DNA of 64,000 bases from Batillaria attramentaria (lineage: Eukaryota; Mollusca; Gastropoda; Batillariidae). The translations under genes and the position numbers were made by a program. This document shows, piece by piece, positions 36,061-49,040 of this stretch. The stretch covers positions 331,001 through 395,000 of the forward strand of contig JACVVK020000341.1 in NCBI GenBank assembly GCA_018292915.2, in the 5' to 3' direction. Below the pieces are notes generated by a model. It worked only from the letters and a program-made list of their open reading frames with translations. It was not told where the DNA came from and did no database searches. How positions within the stretch are numbered: the first letter of the stretch is position 1; each line of letters opens with the position of its first letter.

Positions 36061-37137
36061 TGGAGTGATAGAACCAGGGAAAGCGTTTCTAACTGACAGA
36101 GAGGGCTAGACTGAAATATTGATAACGATTCTAATAAAAACTGAGGCAGACACCGTACCCTAATACGGTTTAGATCAGATGGCTAAACGCGCCACTGTCT
36201 TGTCCCGTCTTGAATCAATACAGCTTCCCCTGTTAAATTTACCACCCATCCCCCCCCCCACCCTTAACCCTTCTCACTACTGTCATTCTTAAAAGATTTC
36301 GCCAACACGTTGCCATCTGTGTCCTGTTACTGGATCCTGTTACTCTTACTATTACACTGACAGCGCTACAGTGCTCTAACCAAGCTCCATCCTAGCGTCG
36401 TTGTGGTGCCTTCATGGCTCCGACACTGGGTGATTGTGGGTGAGAGTCGTTAAGGAAGATTGCTAACCGTTTATCGGGATCCTACACACACGATTTACCG
36501 ACGCCAAAGAAGGGCCATTTTCCAAACGCTCTCCAAGATTGATGACGTGGCCTTTCGGTTAAAAGATCCAGACGGTGGTGAACCCAATTCACTCTCAAAC
36601 TCTCCGTGCGTGAAATGAAAAGATGGCGCCGCTGGCTGAGCGGTAATGTGTTCAGTAATGACTGTCGTAAGATGGCGATTGTTTCACTGGAAGCCATGTT
36701 GGACTATCAGCGTTTTGCACAGTTACATAACTGCCATCGGCAAACATAAAGATATGGCCGCCAGACTTTTAGAGGTTCCTCTGTCAGCCATGATGAGCTG
36801 AGGATGACGGGAATGCAGCAAAATCAAGTGATCATGTGATCCCAGCTTTACTGGGCTTCACACAATGTAACTATTGTTGTATATAAAACAGTTTTGCTCG
36901 TGCGTGTGGCCTGTAGGCTGGAGTCTGTCTCAGTGAGAAGAGATTTGAATGCAATACGCTGACAACGGCTGGCTGTGCGAACGAAATTCAAACGGCTCGA
37001 AGCTTTTCTACTCAGTGACAGTCCGCAACACTTTAGCAGATGCCTTGGTTTTCCCTTTACCCTTAGTCTTGTGTGGCTCAGTGCCAGTCTGCCAGAGGCT
37101 GTAACTCTGCATGTGTCTAATTGTTTACCCCCCCTCC
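36061..37137. other. No gene seen
   Basis: Unique sequence. GATGGCGCCGCTGGCTGAGC at 36622 is tRNA-like but has no B box. Confidence 0.55.
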
Positions 37138-37142
37138 CAAAA

Positions 37143-37178
<36 letters not shown>

Positions 37179-37560
37179 CCCAAAACAAAAAAACAAACAA
37201 AAACACAAAAAACATAAACAAAAACAAAAACCCAACAAAAACAAGAAAAAACAAACAAACCACAACAACAAAACCCCAAAACAAAACAAACCAACAACAA
37301 CAACAAAAAAGAACACAACCCCAAAAAACTACCACCACCACCACCACCAACAACAACAAACAAACAAACAAAATCAAACAACAACAACAAACCAACAAAA
37401 CAACAACAAACAACCTACAACAACAACGACAACGACAACAAACAAAAAACAACCAAACAAACCTTAAAAACAACATCAGCAACACAATCCCCACCTCCAA
37501 CACCCTCCCCCCCCCCCCCCCCGGAAAACAGAACAACAACAACAAAACAGCTCAAGATGA
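37138..37560. repeat. A/C-only low-complexity tract
   Basis: About 420 bases made almost wholly of A and C: (AAC)n, AAACAAAC, (ACC)n, ending in a C-run near 37505-37522. G and T are nearly absent from the plus strand. Confidence 0.95.
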
Positions 37561-38204
37561 TCTGTAGATGTAAATAATTATATCGAAAGATGGATACACG
37601 TGTATAAGATACGTGATAGCGGTAAACAGATTGTCGAAAGGAATGTCGCCACAACACATATGACTGTACTGTCTATGATAAATTTCCTGTCACTTCCTCG
37701 GGGAAAAACGGCCATGATAACATTCTGATCGATTTCCTTGCAGCTGTTCTCAGTTCTAGCTCATCAAGACAGTAATATCCACCGTCACATCAACAGCAAA
37801 AACAACACTAATTTCACGAAAATGGAGGAGGGGGGAGGGGGGGAGTAATGTGGTGGGTTGATGGATAGGGGGTAGGATAGTGGCGTCACTGTGGTATATC
37901 TTTTCTTTTCTTTTTTTGAGGATGGCCACAGCCGAGCGTCCAACACAATCGACCTACTTCCTCTCGCTCATTACCGTCTCCTTTCCGCGGCTCGGATTGG
38001 TTCTAGCGGCACCACACAGAGAAACAAACATGGCCGTAATGGAAGTGTCAGACAAGGGAGGGTACTGTGGAAGTCCGGTCACGTTGTGTTCATGGTGATA
38101 AATACGGCCCGCCTCTCTTCCTGTTTACCTCAAACCCACCAGAAAGTTCACATGTGTAAGCATTCCGTAGGGATTGTCCTTTTTTCCCTGGTGTGTGGGC
38201 AGGA

Positions 38205-38862
38205 CAGTGGATTGTCGGAGGATGTGTGAGACAATGGGTTGTCGGAGAGTGTATGGGACAGTGGGTTGTCGGAGAGTGTATGGGACAGTGGGTTGTCGGA
38301 GAGTGTGTGGGACAGTGGGTTGTCGGAGAGTGTATGGGACAGTGGGTTGTCGGAGAGTGTATGGGACAGTGGGTTGTCGGAGAGTGTATGGGACAGTGGG
38401 TTGTCGGAGAGTGTATGGGACAGTGGGTTGTCGGAGAGTGTATGGGACAGTGGGTTGTCGGAGAGTGTATGGGACAGTGGGTTGTCGGAGAGTGTATGGG
38501 ACAGTGGGTTGTCGGAGAGTGTATGGGACAGTGGGTTGTCGGAGAGTGTGTGGGACAGTGGGTTGTCGGAGAGTGTATGGGACAGTGGGTTGTCGGAGAG
38601 TGTGTGGGGTAGTGGGTTGTCGGAGAGTGTATGGGACAGTGGGTTGTCGGAGAGTGTATGGGACAGTGGGTCGTCGGATAGTGTATGGGACAGTGGGTTG
38701 TCGGATAGTGTATGGGACAGTGGGTTGTCGGAGAGTGTATGGGACAGTGGGTTGTCGGAGAGTGTATGAGGTAGTGGGTTGTCGGAGAATGTACGGGCAT
38801 AGTGGGTTGTCGGAGAGTGTATGGGACAGTGGGTTGTCGGAGAGTGTATGGGACAGTGGGTG
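38205..38862. repeat. 27-bp minisatellite, about 24 copies
   Basis: Units are GGGTTGTCGGAGAGTGTATG plus GGACAGT. The length is a multiple of 3, and frames on both strands are open. The minus frame of 319 codons reads as a 9-residue repeat (THCPIHSPT). Variation is limited to a few positions, which indicates homogenisation. Confidence 0.97.
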
Positions 38863-39420
38863 AAAAAACAACAGCGAACTGCCAACCAACCATCCAGTCA
38901 ACCAACCATCCAAACAAAGACAACACAACACATGGATATGTAGCATGTGTAACAATTCTAATGCTCTTGTAAGTTCTGGCCAAAAATGAAATGCCGTGAA
39001 AGCGTAAATGCCAACAGAATTTCGACTGCTTATTCAACAACTCACACAACTTATGGTCTAAAGTTTCTGTGCACCAACTTCACAACATAGTGCAGAAAAA
39101 AACCTCTGAGAAAAACCCGACCACCCATTCCAGCTTGAAAAGACCCTCTGATTAGAAAGAAAGAAACCCCTGATTTGTGACCGGGAGCAGCGGAAATCTG
39201 TAGGAAATGAACTCTCGGCTGGCAAGTATCAAAGGCTGCAGTCGATGGGAAGTTTAAATCGGAACTTTCTTCTTACCACACAAAGAAGCTGGACGGGTCT
39301 CTCAGTGGCAATGTTACAAAGACCGGAGCGGGTTTCTGGAATTTCCAGTTAGATTGGAAACCGGTAGAAAACACCTTTTCAAGTGAGCGCTGTAATTTCT
39401 TGCGGGCGAAATTCGAAACA

Positions 39421-39459
39421 TCTCTCTCTCTCTCTCTCTCTCACTCTCTCTCTCTCTCT
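39421..39459. repeat. (TC)n microsatellite
   Basis: TC tract with one CAC interruption, 390 bases upstream of the Rab exon. Confidence 0.92.
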
Positions 39460-39850
39460 GTGTTTGAACTTGCTTTTCTTTATCCTGCAATTAGTTTTAT
39501 TTTTAGAGCTTTCCAGAGTGTTCCCTAACTTTAGGAAGGGCAGCTTGTAAGATCAATATCTAGACCGTTTTTTGTTGTTGTTGTTTTGTTTTTAATGCCT
39601 GTCGACCACGGACACACAATTTTAGCGACCACCCGCCCGTTTAAACAGTATGCGGTATCCAACTCTTTATACCCCCCCCCCCCCTGCCTTCTCCTCTGAA
39701 TTCAAATCAACAAAACACGAACTACAACAGTGGAAACCTCAAACCTGAGTAAAGATGAACACACAAACACACAACAAACCGGTAACAGCCACATCTTGGA
39801 GTGAACAAAGTAACTTTAAATGTTAAACACTGTTTCCATTGTCGTTGCAG

Positions 39851-39961
39851 ACAATCCTGGTGGGTGACAGCGGCGTGGGGAAGACGTCGTTGTTGGTACA
39901 GTTTGACCAGGGCAAGTTTCAGGCCGGAGCCTTCTCAGCTACAGTCGGTATCGGCTTCACG
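39851..39961 (+). CDS. Rab26: Internal exon of a Rab26/Rab37-type small GTPase (partial gene)
   Basis: This 37-codon exon encodes the start of a Rab GTPase fold. It opens with TILVGDSGVGKTSLLVQF, where residues 5-12 (GDSGVGKT) are the G1/P-loop that binds GTP phosphates. It ends with SATVGIGFT, whose Thr31 sits where the switch I (G2) threonine that coordinates Mg lies. The pattern FDxGxFxxGxFSATVGI is closest, from memory, to invertebrate Rab26, with Rab37 next. That family acts on secretory granule and synaptic vesicle traffic and autophagy. A pyrimidine-rich tract and TTGCAG precede the exon and GTAAGG follows it, so both junctions are phase 0. The ATG 12 bases upstream lies inside the acceptor and is not a start. 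The missing parts are the N-terminus, the WDTAGQ region, the NKxD motif and the prenylated tail. I found none of them within this window, so the introns must be long. The Rab assignment is firm; the 26-versus-37 choice is less so. Confidence 0.9.
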
Positions 39962-40821
39962 GTAAGGGCACGCAACTCCTGCACACGTATAGCGAGAAGA
40001 AAAACAATTCTCATTATTGTGAAGATGAAAAATGGGGAAAATCGGAAATCTTGCTTTCGAAAGATAATAGCTAATTAAATTTTAACCCCGCCATCCACCA
40101 CCACCCTCCCCCCTCTCCTCCCCCCCCCCCTCCCGAAAATTAAAAAGAAAAGAATCTTGAAATCGTATTAGGAAGTTAGCAAACTTTCGAGAGAGAAAAG
40201 TTTGATCCACTTTTTCCGATCATTTAATCAAAAGTTTCGATTTTATTAAAGGAAACAGACAATCTTGCACTTTTAGCTGCGTGAAAACTTTAATTTTCAG
40301 CGTCATTCGACGTTTGTTTCATTATTTGATCGTAGTGATTGAACTAAACACGTGACCAGGAAGAGAAAAAAGCAGACATCATTCTAATCTGTTTCTGATC
40401 GATTTGAACAAAACCTTTTAAAGCCTGAAATTTGTTACATCTGGGCTTTTTGGTTATTTTTTTTTATTTTGTTTTGTTTTCTTTTTCTTTTCGAATTTGA
40501 TAGACACATTGCGAAAGCAGTTCGGTAATAAAACGCGGATTTGTAATCGGGGCTGGACAAACATGTTTCGAGTGTTCGTTGAAAATCACCTCCAATCGGA
40601 TTTCGTGTAGTTGAGACTGTCCGTTGGTGTCAAGTTGAATATGAAGGCGGGCAGTTCCGTTGCGACGGTCGTTTTTCCTGTGAGAAATGTTTTCAAGGTG
40701 AAAACGCCGCTTTTGTTTCTACAAGAGTGCGACAAAAACCATTGTTGAATGTTGTGACTCGTGTGATGAAGGAACTTTTGACAAAACAATCATCATCAAA
40801 GACAGACACTACACGTAACAG

Positions 40822-40971
40822 TGATGTGTGGCAAACTCTATACAGATGATGTGTGGCAAGCTCTATACAGATGATGTGTGGCAAGCTCTATACAGATGAT
40901 GTGTGGCAAGCTCTATACAGATGATGTGTGGCAAGCTCTATACAGATGATGTGTGGCAAACTCTATACAGA
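40822..40971. repeat. 25-bp minisatellite, 6 copies
   Basis: Units TGATGTGTGGCAAGCTCTAT plus ACAGA, with A/G variation at one site. It lies in the intron downstream of the Rab exon. Confidence 0.95.
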
Positions 40972-41120
40972 AAATCTGTAAAGCTGCATGATTGTGTTAC
41001 GTGATAATTATGTACCAGTTATGTTTCGGAAATCTGTAACGGTTGTGCGGGAACATTTGTAACAGTTCCATGTGCTTACATCTGGAGACATTTGTGAAGG
41101 TTACATTTACTTGTTACATC

Positions 41121-41121
<1 letters not shown>

Positions 41122-41170
<49 letters not shown>

Positions 41171-41213
41171 CTTAACGCCGCGCAGGCAACAAAGACTAAT
41201 TCGCGGCTAGTGA
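41122..41213 (-). mobile_element. 3' end of a family 2 SINE with a (CTAA)n tail
   Basis: CTTAACGCCGCGCAGGCAAC and ACAAAGACTAATTCG at 41171-41206 match the family 2 end at 47094-47132. The adjoining (TTAG)n at 41122-41170 would be its tandem-repeat tail read from the other strand. The rest of the element is absent. Confidence 0.68.
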
Positions 41214-42184
41214 CATCTTGGAATGTATGTATATGGGATACATGTGTAACTGTTACATATTGGAATTTTCTCACTGTTGCCTGGTGGAATGTGTAACAGT
41301 TACAACAGGGGATATCTGTAACAATATGTAACAGTTGCAATCGGGGATGTCTGTAACAATCTGCGCGTGGATATATCTGTCAACGGATGTGCTCGGTGAC
41401 TGATCTCCAAATTAATGAATCTAATTAGCACGTGACCGGAGGTCGGTTGCTTGGAGGGGCAGGCTGGGGAGATGAGGTTTGTGACAGGCAGTAATTGCAT
41501 TTCGTTGCCTGTCACGTTTCTTGCCCACCTCTCATACTCACATGGCAAGCGCGCAATTGCACAAAATGAACTCAAGCCGGCCCTGTGGAGAGAAAGATGA
41601 CAGAAAGGAAATGCACAAGTAGTTTCGGCAGGGGAGCGCATTCCAAGATCCTGACCTTGAGATGCGAACAATGCCTGCAAATGGGTGACCGGATGGAGCA
41701 GAGTGGGAGCCGCGTGGAATTCTGGGAACAACCGTCATTTTCTCGGTACGCGTCCACTAGAAACTGTTCGTTCTTCGGAAGTGAGTGAATGTTTTTATGT
41801 TAGTGTTGTGATACAGAAAGTCGTCTTGCCTTCCGTTGTCATAACTACAGGCAGCACCAGCCTTCTTCGACTTACAGTTCGAGTCGACCTTCACCTTGTT
41901 TTGTGTTCCACAAAGGGAGCTCAGTCAGGAGGTATCACTTAGTGTGTTGGACCTTTCTCGAAGCCTAGTGAACGCATATTTGCATTGATTATCTTCGAAT
42001 TGCAGTCGATGTGAAGTGGATATTTCCTGAATAAAGTACAGTAGGTCTACCAGCGTTCCATGGCCATGAAAAGGTCAACCTTCCAGAAAAACTACTACCG
42101 CGCTCCTCTTTGTGTTCTTCTACTGTGTGCAGTGAACCGTGACTGTCTGCTTAAGATAGGCCCGGTATTGGGTGGGGTTGCACC

Positions 42185-42245
42185 GCGGCGACGCGCTTCC
42201 TCCGGGGGAAGCAGTTCGAATTTCCCGAAAAAGGGATAACAAAGC
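42185..42245 (+). mobile_element. Fragment of the family 2 SINE/LINE 3' region
   Basis: The reverse complement of this stretch matches CCCTTTCGGGAAATCCGGGC and GAGCGTGTCGCCGCGGTG at 60663-60717. A second fragment of the same block lies at about 52012-52056 (GGGAAATTCGGACTG, AAGCGTGTCGCCG) in the other orientation. Confidence 0.55.
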
Positions 42246-43145
42246 AGTAAAAAAAACCCCAAAAAACCCCTTGTGAACGGCTATACTCCAATCCGTGTGG
42301 TACACTTTGGAGACTGGTGTGAATGTGATCGGCAATACAGCTGATGTTGAACTGACACGGAGACAGACAGAGGAGAACAGCCCTGCTGATGTGGGGTTCC
42401 TGGTGACAACAACAATAAACACGACAAACAGAAAAAGAACCGTAAACACACTACATCAGACAGACTCCGGATATTTGCAGCCTGAAGTTGATCCATGGTT
42501 GACGTAATACTGGCCCCGGTGACCTTCTCGTATTCTCCGAGATTTCTCGAGGGCGACCCGAGCCAACATAAAGCGTTCTCCGTCTTTACTCGAAGCATGC
42601 TGGGAACAGCTCAGACGCCACGTGACCGCTCGATGTGGATTTTGTTTATGAGGGAAAGTGGTTTTCGGATTTCAAATTAAAGTCAAAGTAGCACGGAGAA
42701 GTTTTTGACACCAGTTGGTGTTGTATTTACGAGCGAAGGTAAAGTGATCTCCCTTGTTCGTGGTACGAAAAGACTATTACTCTTCTCGTGAAAGTCGATA
42801 GTTGTCGCTTTACACAAACAACCAGCTCAAAACTCAGTTAGCTGGAAACTGTCGTTTGTTTCTTTAGGAAACTGCAACACAAATCGGTTCGTAAACAAGC
42901 CGGGGGAAGGCTTCTGCTGTGCGAGTGTCACCAAAAGTGACTGTTGGGTTCTAGTGAGGACAAAGTCAAAATCTGAAGAATCATGAAGGGCCCAGCACTT
43001 GAGATTATGTTTACTGGTGTTATATCACGGTGTATGTTAACCATACAAAGGCTCGGTAGTCCAGGTTTCGGGAGAAAATGGAATATCATTTGGAGTGTAT
43101 CAATACAAAAATCAAACGGCAAAAAAAAAAAAAAACCCAACCCCC

Positions 43146-43149
<4 letters not shown>

Positions 43150-43215
<66 letters not shown>
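43150..43215. repeat. (CA)n microsatellite
   Basis: About 66 bases of CA flanked on both sides by A/C-rich sequence. Confidence 0.95.
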
Positions 43216-43219
<4 letters not shown>

Positions 43220-44472
43220 AACAATAACAACAACAAAACCCAACAACAACCCCCAAAAACACCACGTTTAGAAAAATTTTATTTTCACACTTCTGGCTAT
43301 ATAGATTCATTGTCCAATAACCAATGTGTGTTGTATTAATGATCAGACAGACAGCGTCATGACCAGCAGTAAAGTGTAAAACGTTGCACCAAGAACTGAT
43401 CTGCATCAAGGACAAAGATTTGCGCAGCAGGAAACAGCTCTGCCTATCTGGGGTTGTCAACTTTCAGTATGGATACTTTGGTTACGGAAACAATCAGGCA
43501 GACAGAGAAAGCCAGATTACCAGCTCGTCTGAAAGCACGGACAAAGGAGCAAAGCGCACATCAGAACAAACGAAAATAACAATACCCGGTCTCGACAGAT
43601 TCTTTTCAAAGTGTCGTCAGCAAAAAAGAAAAAGGAAAAAAAGTATCAATATCTTAACGCTTAAAGAGACACAAACTTACTTTTTGAAATTTAAAATTCT
43701 GAGATCGCCCTGGATTGCTAATGAGACAAGAGCAAAACGTACAAAATTACAGCGTGCTGTGTGCTGTCGTTACTATGAGCCAATATGTAAAACTTTAACA
43801 TACCTTACCTACCATATGTGTGAACAGTAGGAAGTTGTTGTGGTTTACGTGTACGTGTCTGATTGGTCGTACCACAAGGGTACGGAGCGTTCTGAGGCAA
43901 CGACTTCCTCTCACGTCAGTGACACCAGATCTGCATACAAACGAAACTAAAGTTACAGAACTCTCACCCAGTTTTCTGGGAGCTCACTGTCGCAGCCGGT
44001 GAGTAATGCGTCTTACATATGAAACAGGTTTTCACGCTTTGGGACATTTATCCTGCTGAAGGCCGCTTTAAAATAGTTTTCTCTGCTTTTTCCTTCAATC
44101 CGGCAATCAGCCAGGTTGTTAGGCGCTTTGACTAACACGATCAGCCACCAAAACATGACGTCTCAGCGGTAATACAAAGAAATATAGGGTTAATTCCCTC
44201 TACAAGCTAGTATTACATAATGTAGATCTGGATGATGAAAGATGGAATCAGGGAGAGAATGTGGTTATCGTGTGTGAATGCATCGTAATCAAACGGACGC
44301 AATACATCAATCTTCTTTAGTCTTTCTTTTCGTGGATGGCATTTCCACAGCAGTGGCCCAGTGACTTGCATACATGTCTCGAGGTCAATTCAGCTCACGC
44401 AATGTCAGGTAATTAATAATAAATCAGTGCACATTCCGGCCTTTCATTTTCTATCGGCATTACTTGATTGTT

Positions 44473-44601
44473 CGCACTTAGGGCTGAGACTGGTATTATG
44501 AAAGTGGGGAGAAGTCGCACTTAGGGCTGAGACTGGTATTATGAAAGTGGGGAGAAGTCGCACTTAGGGCTGAGACTGGTATTATGAAAGTGGGGAGAAG
44601 T
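44473..44601. repeat. 43-bp direct repeat, 3 copies
   Basis: Units CGCACTTAGGGCTGAGACTG plus GTATTATGAAAGTGGGGAGAAGT, identical. Confidence 0.95.
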
Positions 44602-44644
44602 CGCTGAGACGTTTCTCATTATTTATTCCCTGTGAAATGAGGGG

Positions 44645-45064
44645 TGCGCCATGATGCGCCATGCAGTATTGATGATGCGCCATGCAGTACTGATGATGCG
44701 CCATGCAGTACTGATGATGCGCCATGCAGTACTGATGATGCGCCATGCAGTACTGATGATGCGCCATGCAGTACTGATGATGCGCCATGCAGTACTGATG
44801 ATGCGCCATGCAGTACTGATGATGCGCCATGCAGTATTGATGATGCGCCATGCAGTATTGATGATGCGCCCTGTAGTACTGATGATGCGCCATGCAGTAT
44901 TGATGATGCGCCATGCAGTACTGATGATGCGCCCTGCAGTACTGATGATGCGCCATGCAGTACTGATGATGCGCCCTGCAGTACTGATGATGCGCCATGC
45001 AGTACTGATGATGCGCCATGCAGTACTGATGATGCGCCATGCAGTACTGATGATGCGCCATGCA
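44645..45064. repeat. 21-bp minisatellite, 20 copies
   Basis: Units GATGCGCCATGCAGTACTGAT. Four frames are open and read as heptads (DDAPCST, MMRHAVL, MAHHQYC, GASSVLH). Variation is C/T in AGTACT and A/C in CCATG. No frame stands out as selected. Confidence 0.97.
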
Positions 45065-45162
45065 CCGTGGAGCGTCTAATCTGGCAAAACAGCTGGCAAT
45101 AGAAGTTGCAAACGTCAGCTCCGACCGTCGCCCTGAATAATTCCGTTTGTCAGATTTCTATA

Positions 45163-45570
45163 TATATTAATAATAATAATAAGTGAGCATTGTATAGGCG
45201 CTTTATCCAATTTCATAATCTGGCTCAAAGCGCCGCGAGCTGAACCCAACACGCACGTGAATCACACGCATTCTCTCACACCCTGGACATGAACACATTA
45301 CAATCACGTAGTGCGAAGGGTCAGCTCAGCTGCTTGAGTTTCAGAATTGAGAATTGCATTTTATTTTCAAATTTTGTGAGCTAAACATTTCTAAAGCAGA
45401 GGGGGAGAAAGCCGGAGTACCCAGAGAGAACCCCAGACGATCGGTCCGTGTGAACGGTGCCACGAACGAGAAGGAAAAATAAATCTTTGCCCAGAGTGTG
45501 AGTTGAACCTGACCTCGAACCTCTAGTGTTTGGTTCCGCTCGAGCTGTTGGGCTGACAGGTTCATCAACA
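45163..45570 (-). mobile_element. SINE-like element with tRNA head, core domain and LINE-like (TTA)n tail
   Basis: Read on the minus strand, a tRNA-like B box (GGTTCAACTC, near 45505) is followed by GTTCTCTCTGGGTACTCCGG (near 45420-45440), a core also seen in family 2. The end is GCGCTTTGAGCCAGATTATG and GATAAAGCGCC, then (TTA)n at 45163-45183. The AAAGCGC tail is of the CR1/L2 type, which suggests that a LINE of that kind mobilises it. The parts are diverged, and treating them as a single element is inference. Confidence 0.65.
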
Positions 45571-46227
45571 TGAGATTGACCGGAAGTCCTCTCCTTCACA
45601 CACGTCTTCCTGTTTTGAACCTTCAGCATTTCGTCCCGAAAACTCGCCGGCTTTCATTGATTGTCTATGACCTTTAGCAGGTGGTAGCTGACCCCTGGGA
45701 TACTGTTAGACAAAATTATTTCCTTCAGCTACTGTATAGTGCTGCTTGGGCGTGACGGAAGGTATGTATGGACGCCGGTCAAAGGTCAAACGTAACTCTA
45801 TGTACCGCGGTCCGAGACAAAGGGCTGGTCGGAGTCTGATTTCCGGACCTGAGAGCTACTTCCGGCTCATGCGGAGAACCATGGGAATGTCTGGAACAAC
45901 TGGCTGGGAGGTCTGGGCGCGGTCAGATAACTCGCTCTCCACTCAGTGTCGTCTGGGGGCGCCACAGATACACTTCCTGTCTCTGCCCACACCTTTACAC
46001 GTCGCTTATCCGGTGACACGTTCACTGAGCATTTGTCATCTTTCAGTCATTTGGCCGATATGCATTTCATCTTACACAATGATTTGGTAGATGACCAACC
46101 AAAAAGGGCGCTGATAATGTGGTGCCCTTAAGTTTAATGTAAAAAAAACAAGACCAACGCTCATTTAAGACAGCTGTCTGCTCCTGTATGTCCTGGCTAG
46201 TTTCCATTGAGTCTGAGACAAGACCAG

Positions 46228-46400
46228 GGTGGGTGGGTGGGTGTTTGAAGGTTTAACGTCCTTTTCCACCACATAGGGTGATATCAAAGACGGGGCAACG
46301 ATGAAAAAGCCAGCACAAATATTTGGCCCCAGCCGGGATCGAACTCACGACCCGAGCATTAGAACTTCAACGCTCTACCATTCGACCACACCGGATCCCC
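46228..46400 (-). mobile_element. tRNA-derived SINE (family 1) with 13-bp target duplication
   Basis: Same family as 52705-52880, including the A box, B box, GACGTTAAAC segment and ACCC tail. It is flanked by GAGACAAGACCAG at 46215-46227 and 46401-46413. The sequence is close to the other copies, which suggests fairly recent insertion. Confidence 0.92.
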
Positions 46401-46670
46401 GAGACAAGACCAGAGAGCCACCGTCCGTCTGTCTGTGATAAAATGACAGTGTCTTGTCCCTCGTGTCCAGACGCCGGCAATCAAGATGGGTGATTTATGG
46501 TTGTCTTTCTGTCACCACCACACGTCACCATGGCCACCACCGCCACAACTACCACCATACATCAACTGACAGACGTGGCCCTTTATGTGTCCGGCGCTGA
46601 GGACACGACCCGGTGATTTCCCGCCACGGGAACTCTTCAACTCTGAAGAACTATTTCGTCGACTGCCTCA

Positions 46671-46726
46671 GAGAGAGAGAGAGAGAGAGAGGGGGGAGAG
46701 AGAGAGAGAGGGAGATAGAGACTGAG
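46671..46726. repeat. (GA)n microsatellite, interrupted
   Basis: GA with GGGGGGAGAG and GGGAGATAG interruptions. Confidence 0.9.
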
Positions 46727-47039
46727 AGAGGCGCATACAGAGTTTGCATGCATGGCATGTAGCCGTCCCTTTCCGTTCCCCGACCTCTCCTTCAGAGTAA
46801 ATCAAGCGACATTGTGAAAGGTCAAATTCTCTCACCAAGCTTCTATCCCAGAGGGAAAGATAACCCTTGTTATTTTACTGTCAGCAGTCTTAAGCCCCCT
46901 TCCTTAAACACCTTGCGTCCCCTCTCTCCGTCCCGCCTTTTTCTTCTTCTTCTTGCTTTTATTTTTTATCTTTTCCTTCGCCGCCGTCTTCTTTTTCTTT
47001 GTGAGGCAGCAATTTTTGTTTTGCTACTTTATCATGCCT

Positions 47040-47378
47040 TTCGGGAAATTTGGGTTGATTCCCCCTGGGGAGTGAGTGAATGAATTTTTAGGGCTTAACG
47101 CCGCGCAAGCCACAAAGACTAATTCGGCGGCTAATTCCCTCTGTCACCGCTCAGTACCTGTCCTTTTTTTTTTTTCAATTTTGCTAAGGGAGGAAAGACG
47201 GATAACCCGGAGAGAAACCCCCGATGAGCAGCCCGGTAGCCGGGAAAAACCGGTATCACATATCACAAGTTCGACCTGGGCTCGAACCCACGCTTCATCG
47301 CCGTAACAGCGGTGACGGCCATCCAGAAGCGCAGCGGCTAAGTCCGACGCGCTGCCTATTAGACCACCGCTCACACCT
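47040..47378 (-). mobile_element. tRNA-derived SINE (family 2)
   Basis: On the minus strand it begins near GAGCGGTGGTCTAATAGG. It then has AGCGCGTCGGACT (A-box side), GTGGGTTCGAGCCCAGG (B box), a core resembling GGTTTCTCTCCGGGTTATCC, a poly-A/T interruption at 47165-47177, and the 3' end GCGCGGCGTTAAGCCCTAA. The extreme 3' side also matches the 60650 copy at GAAA-rich TTTCGGGAAA. The tRNA head resembles a Trp/Pro-type tRNA, but the parent is uncertain. Confidence 0.82.
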
Positions 47379-48600
<1,222 letters not shown>

Positions 48601-49040
48601 ACATTCTACTGCTACACTCACACACACACACTCTCTCTCCAAATCAAGTGCGAGAGAGAGAGAGAGAGAGAGAGAGATTGTTGAAAACGGTGGAAACAGT
48701 TTTGGTCTCGTGACCAGTTTTCGAACTTGCCGTTAAAAGAGAGAGAGAGAGAGAGAGAGAGTCCCTTTATCGTACCCGATCGGAGGTGAGGAATTGATTT
48801 TGGAAGTCAGCGGAGCTACCAGTGATTAAGGCGCCTTCTCTTCCCATTCAAGTCTTACCGCCATTTTGTTTCTAGAGAAAATAACCTGTCGACAAGAGAC
48901 GGGAGCAGTTTAAGTGGTACCCAACACTTTCTTTTCACAGCCGGATGAAGGTGAATCCGTCGCCTAGAAACGTAACAAAAGAGAAAATGTTGGAGAAGGA
49001 AGTGGAATTGTAACCCCCTGTCGCTTCTCCACAGGAACAG

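Larger units (their letters stand above)
39962..44472. other. Probable intron sequence after the Rab exon
   Basis: Contains the 25-bp array, a SINE tail, a SINE fragment and the CA tract. The 148-codon frame at 43384-43830 is the longest without a repeat, but it has no domain that I recognise and ends in a low-complexity Lys/Arg stretch. Confidence 0.5.

Noticed and set aside
38090..39049. 319-codon minus-strand frame with a 9-residue repeat
   Set aside because: It comes from the 27-bp array; frames on the other strand are equally open, so no coding evidence beyond length. Kept only as a finding.
39839..39850. ATG at 39839 as the Rab start
   Set aside because: It overlaps the acceptor (TTGCAG at 39845-39850), and a start there would leave a P-loop within five residues of the N-terminus, unlike Rab26/37 proteins.
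43384..43830. 148-codon non-repeat open frame
   Set aside because: No domain recognised, low-complexity Lys/Arg segment, poor start context, and an overlapping frame on the other strand. It cannot be excluded but is not supported.
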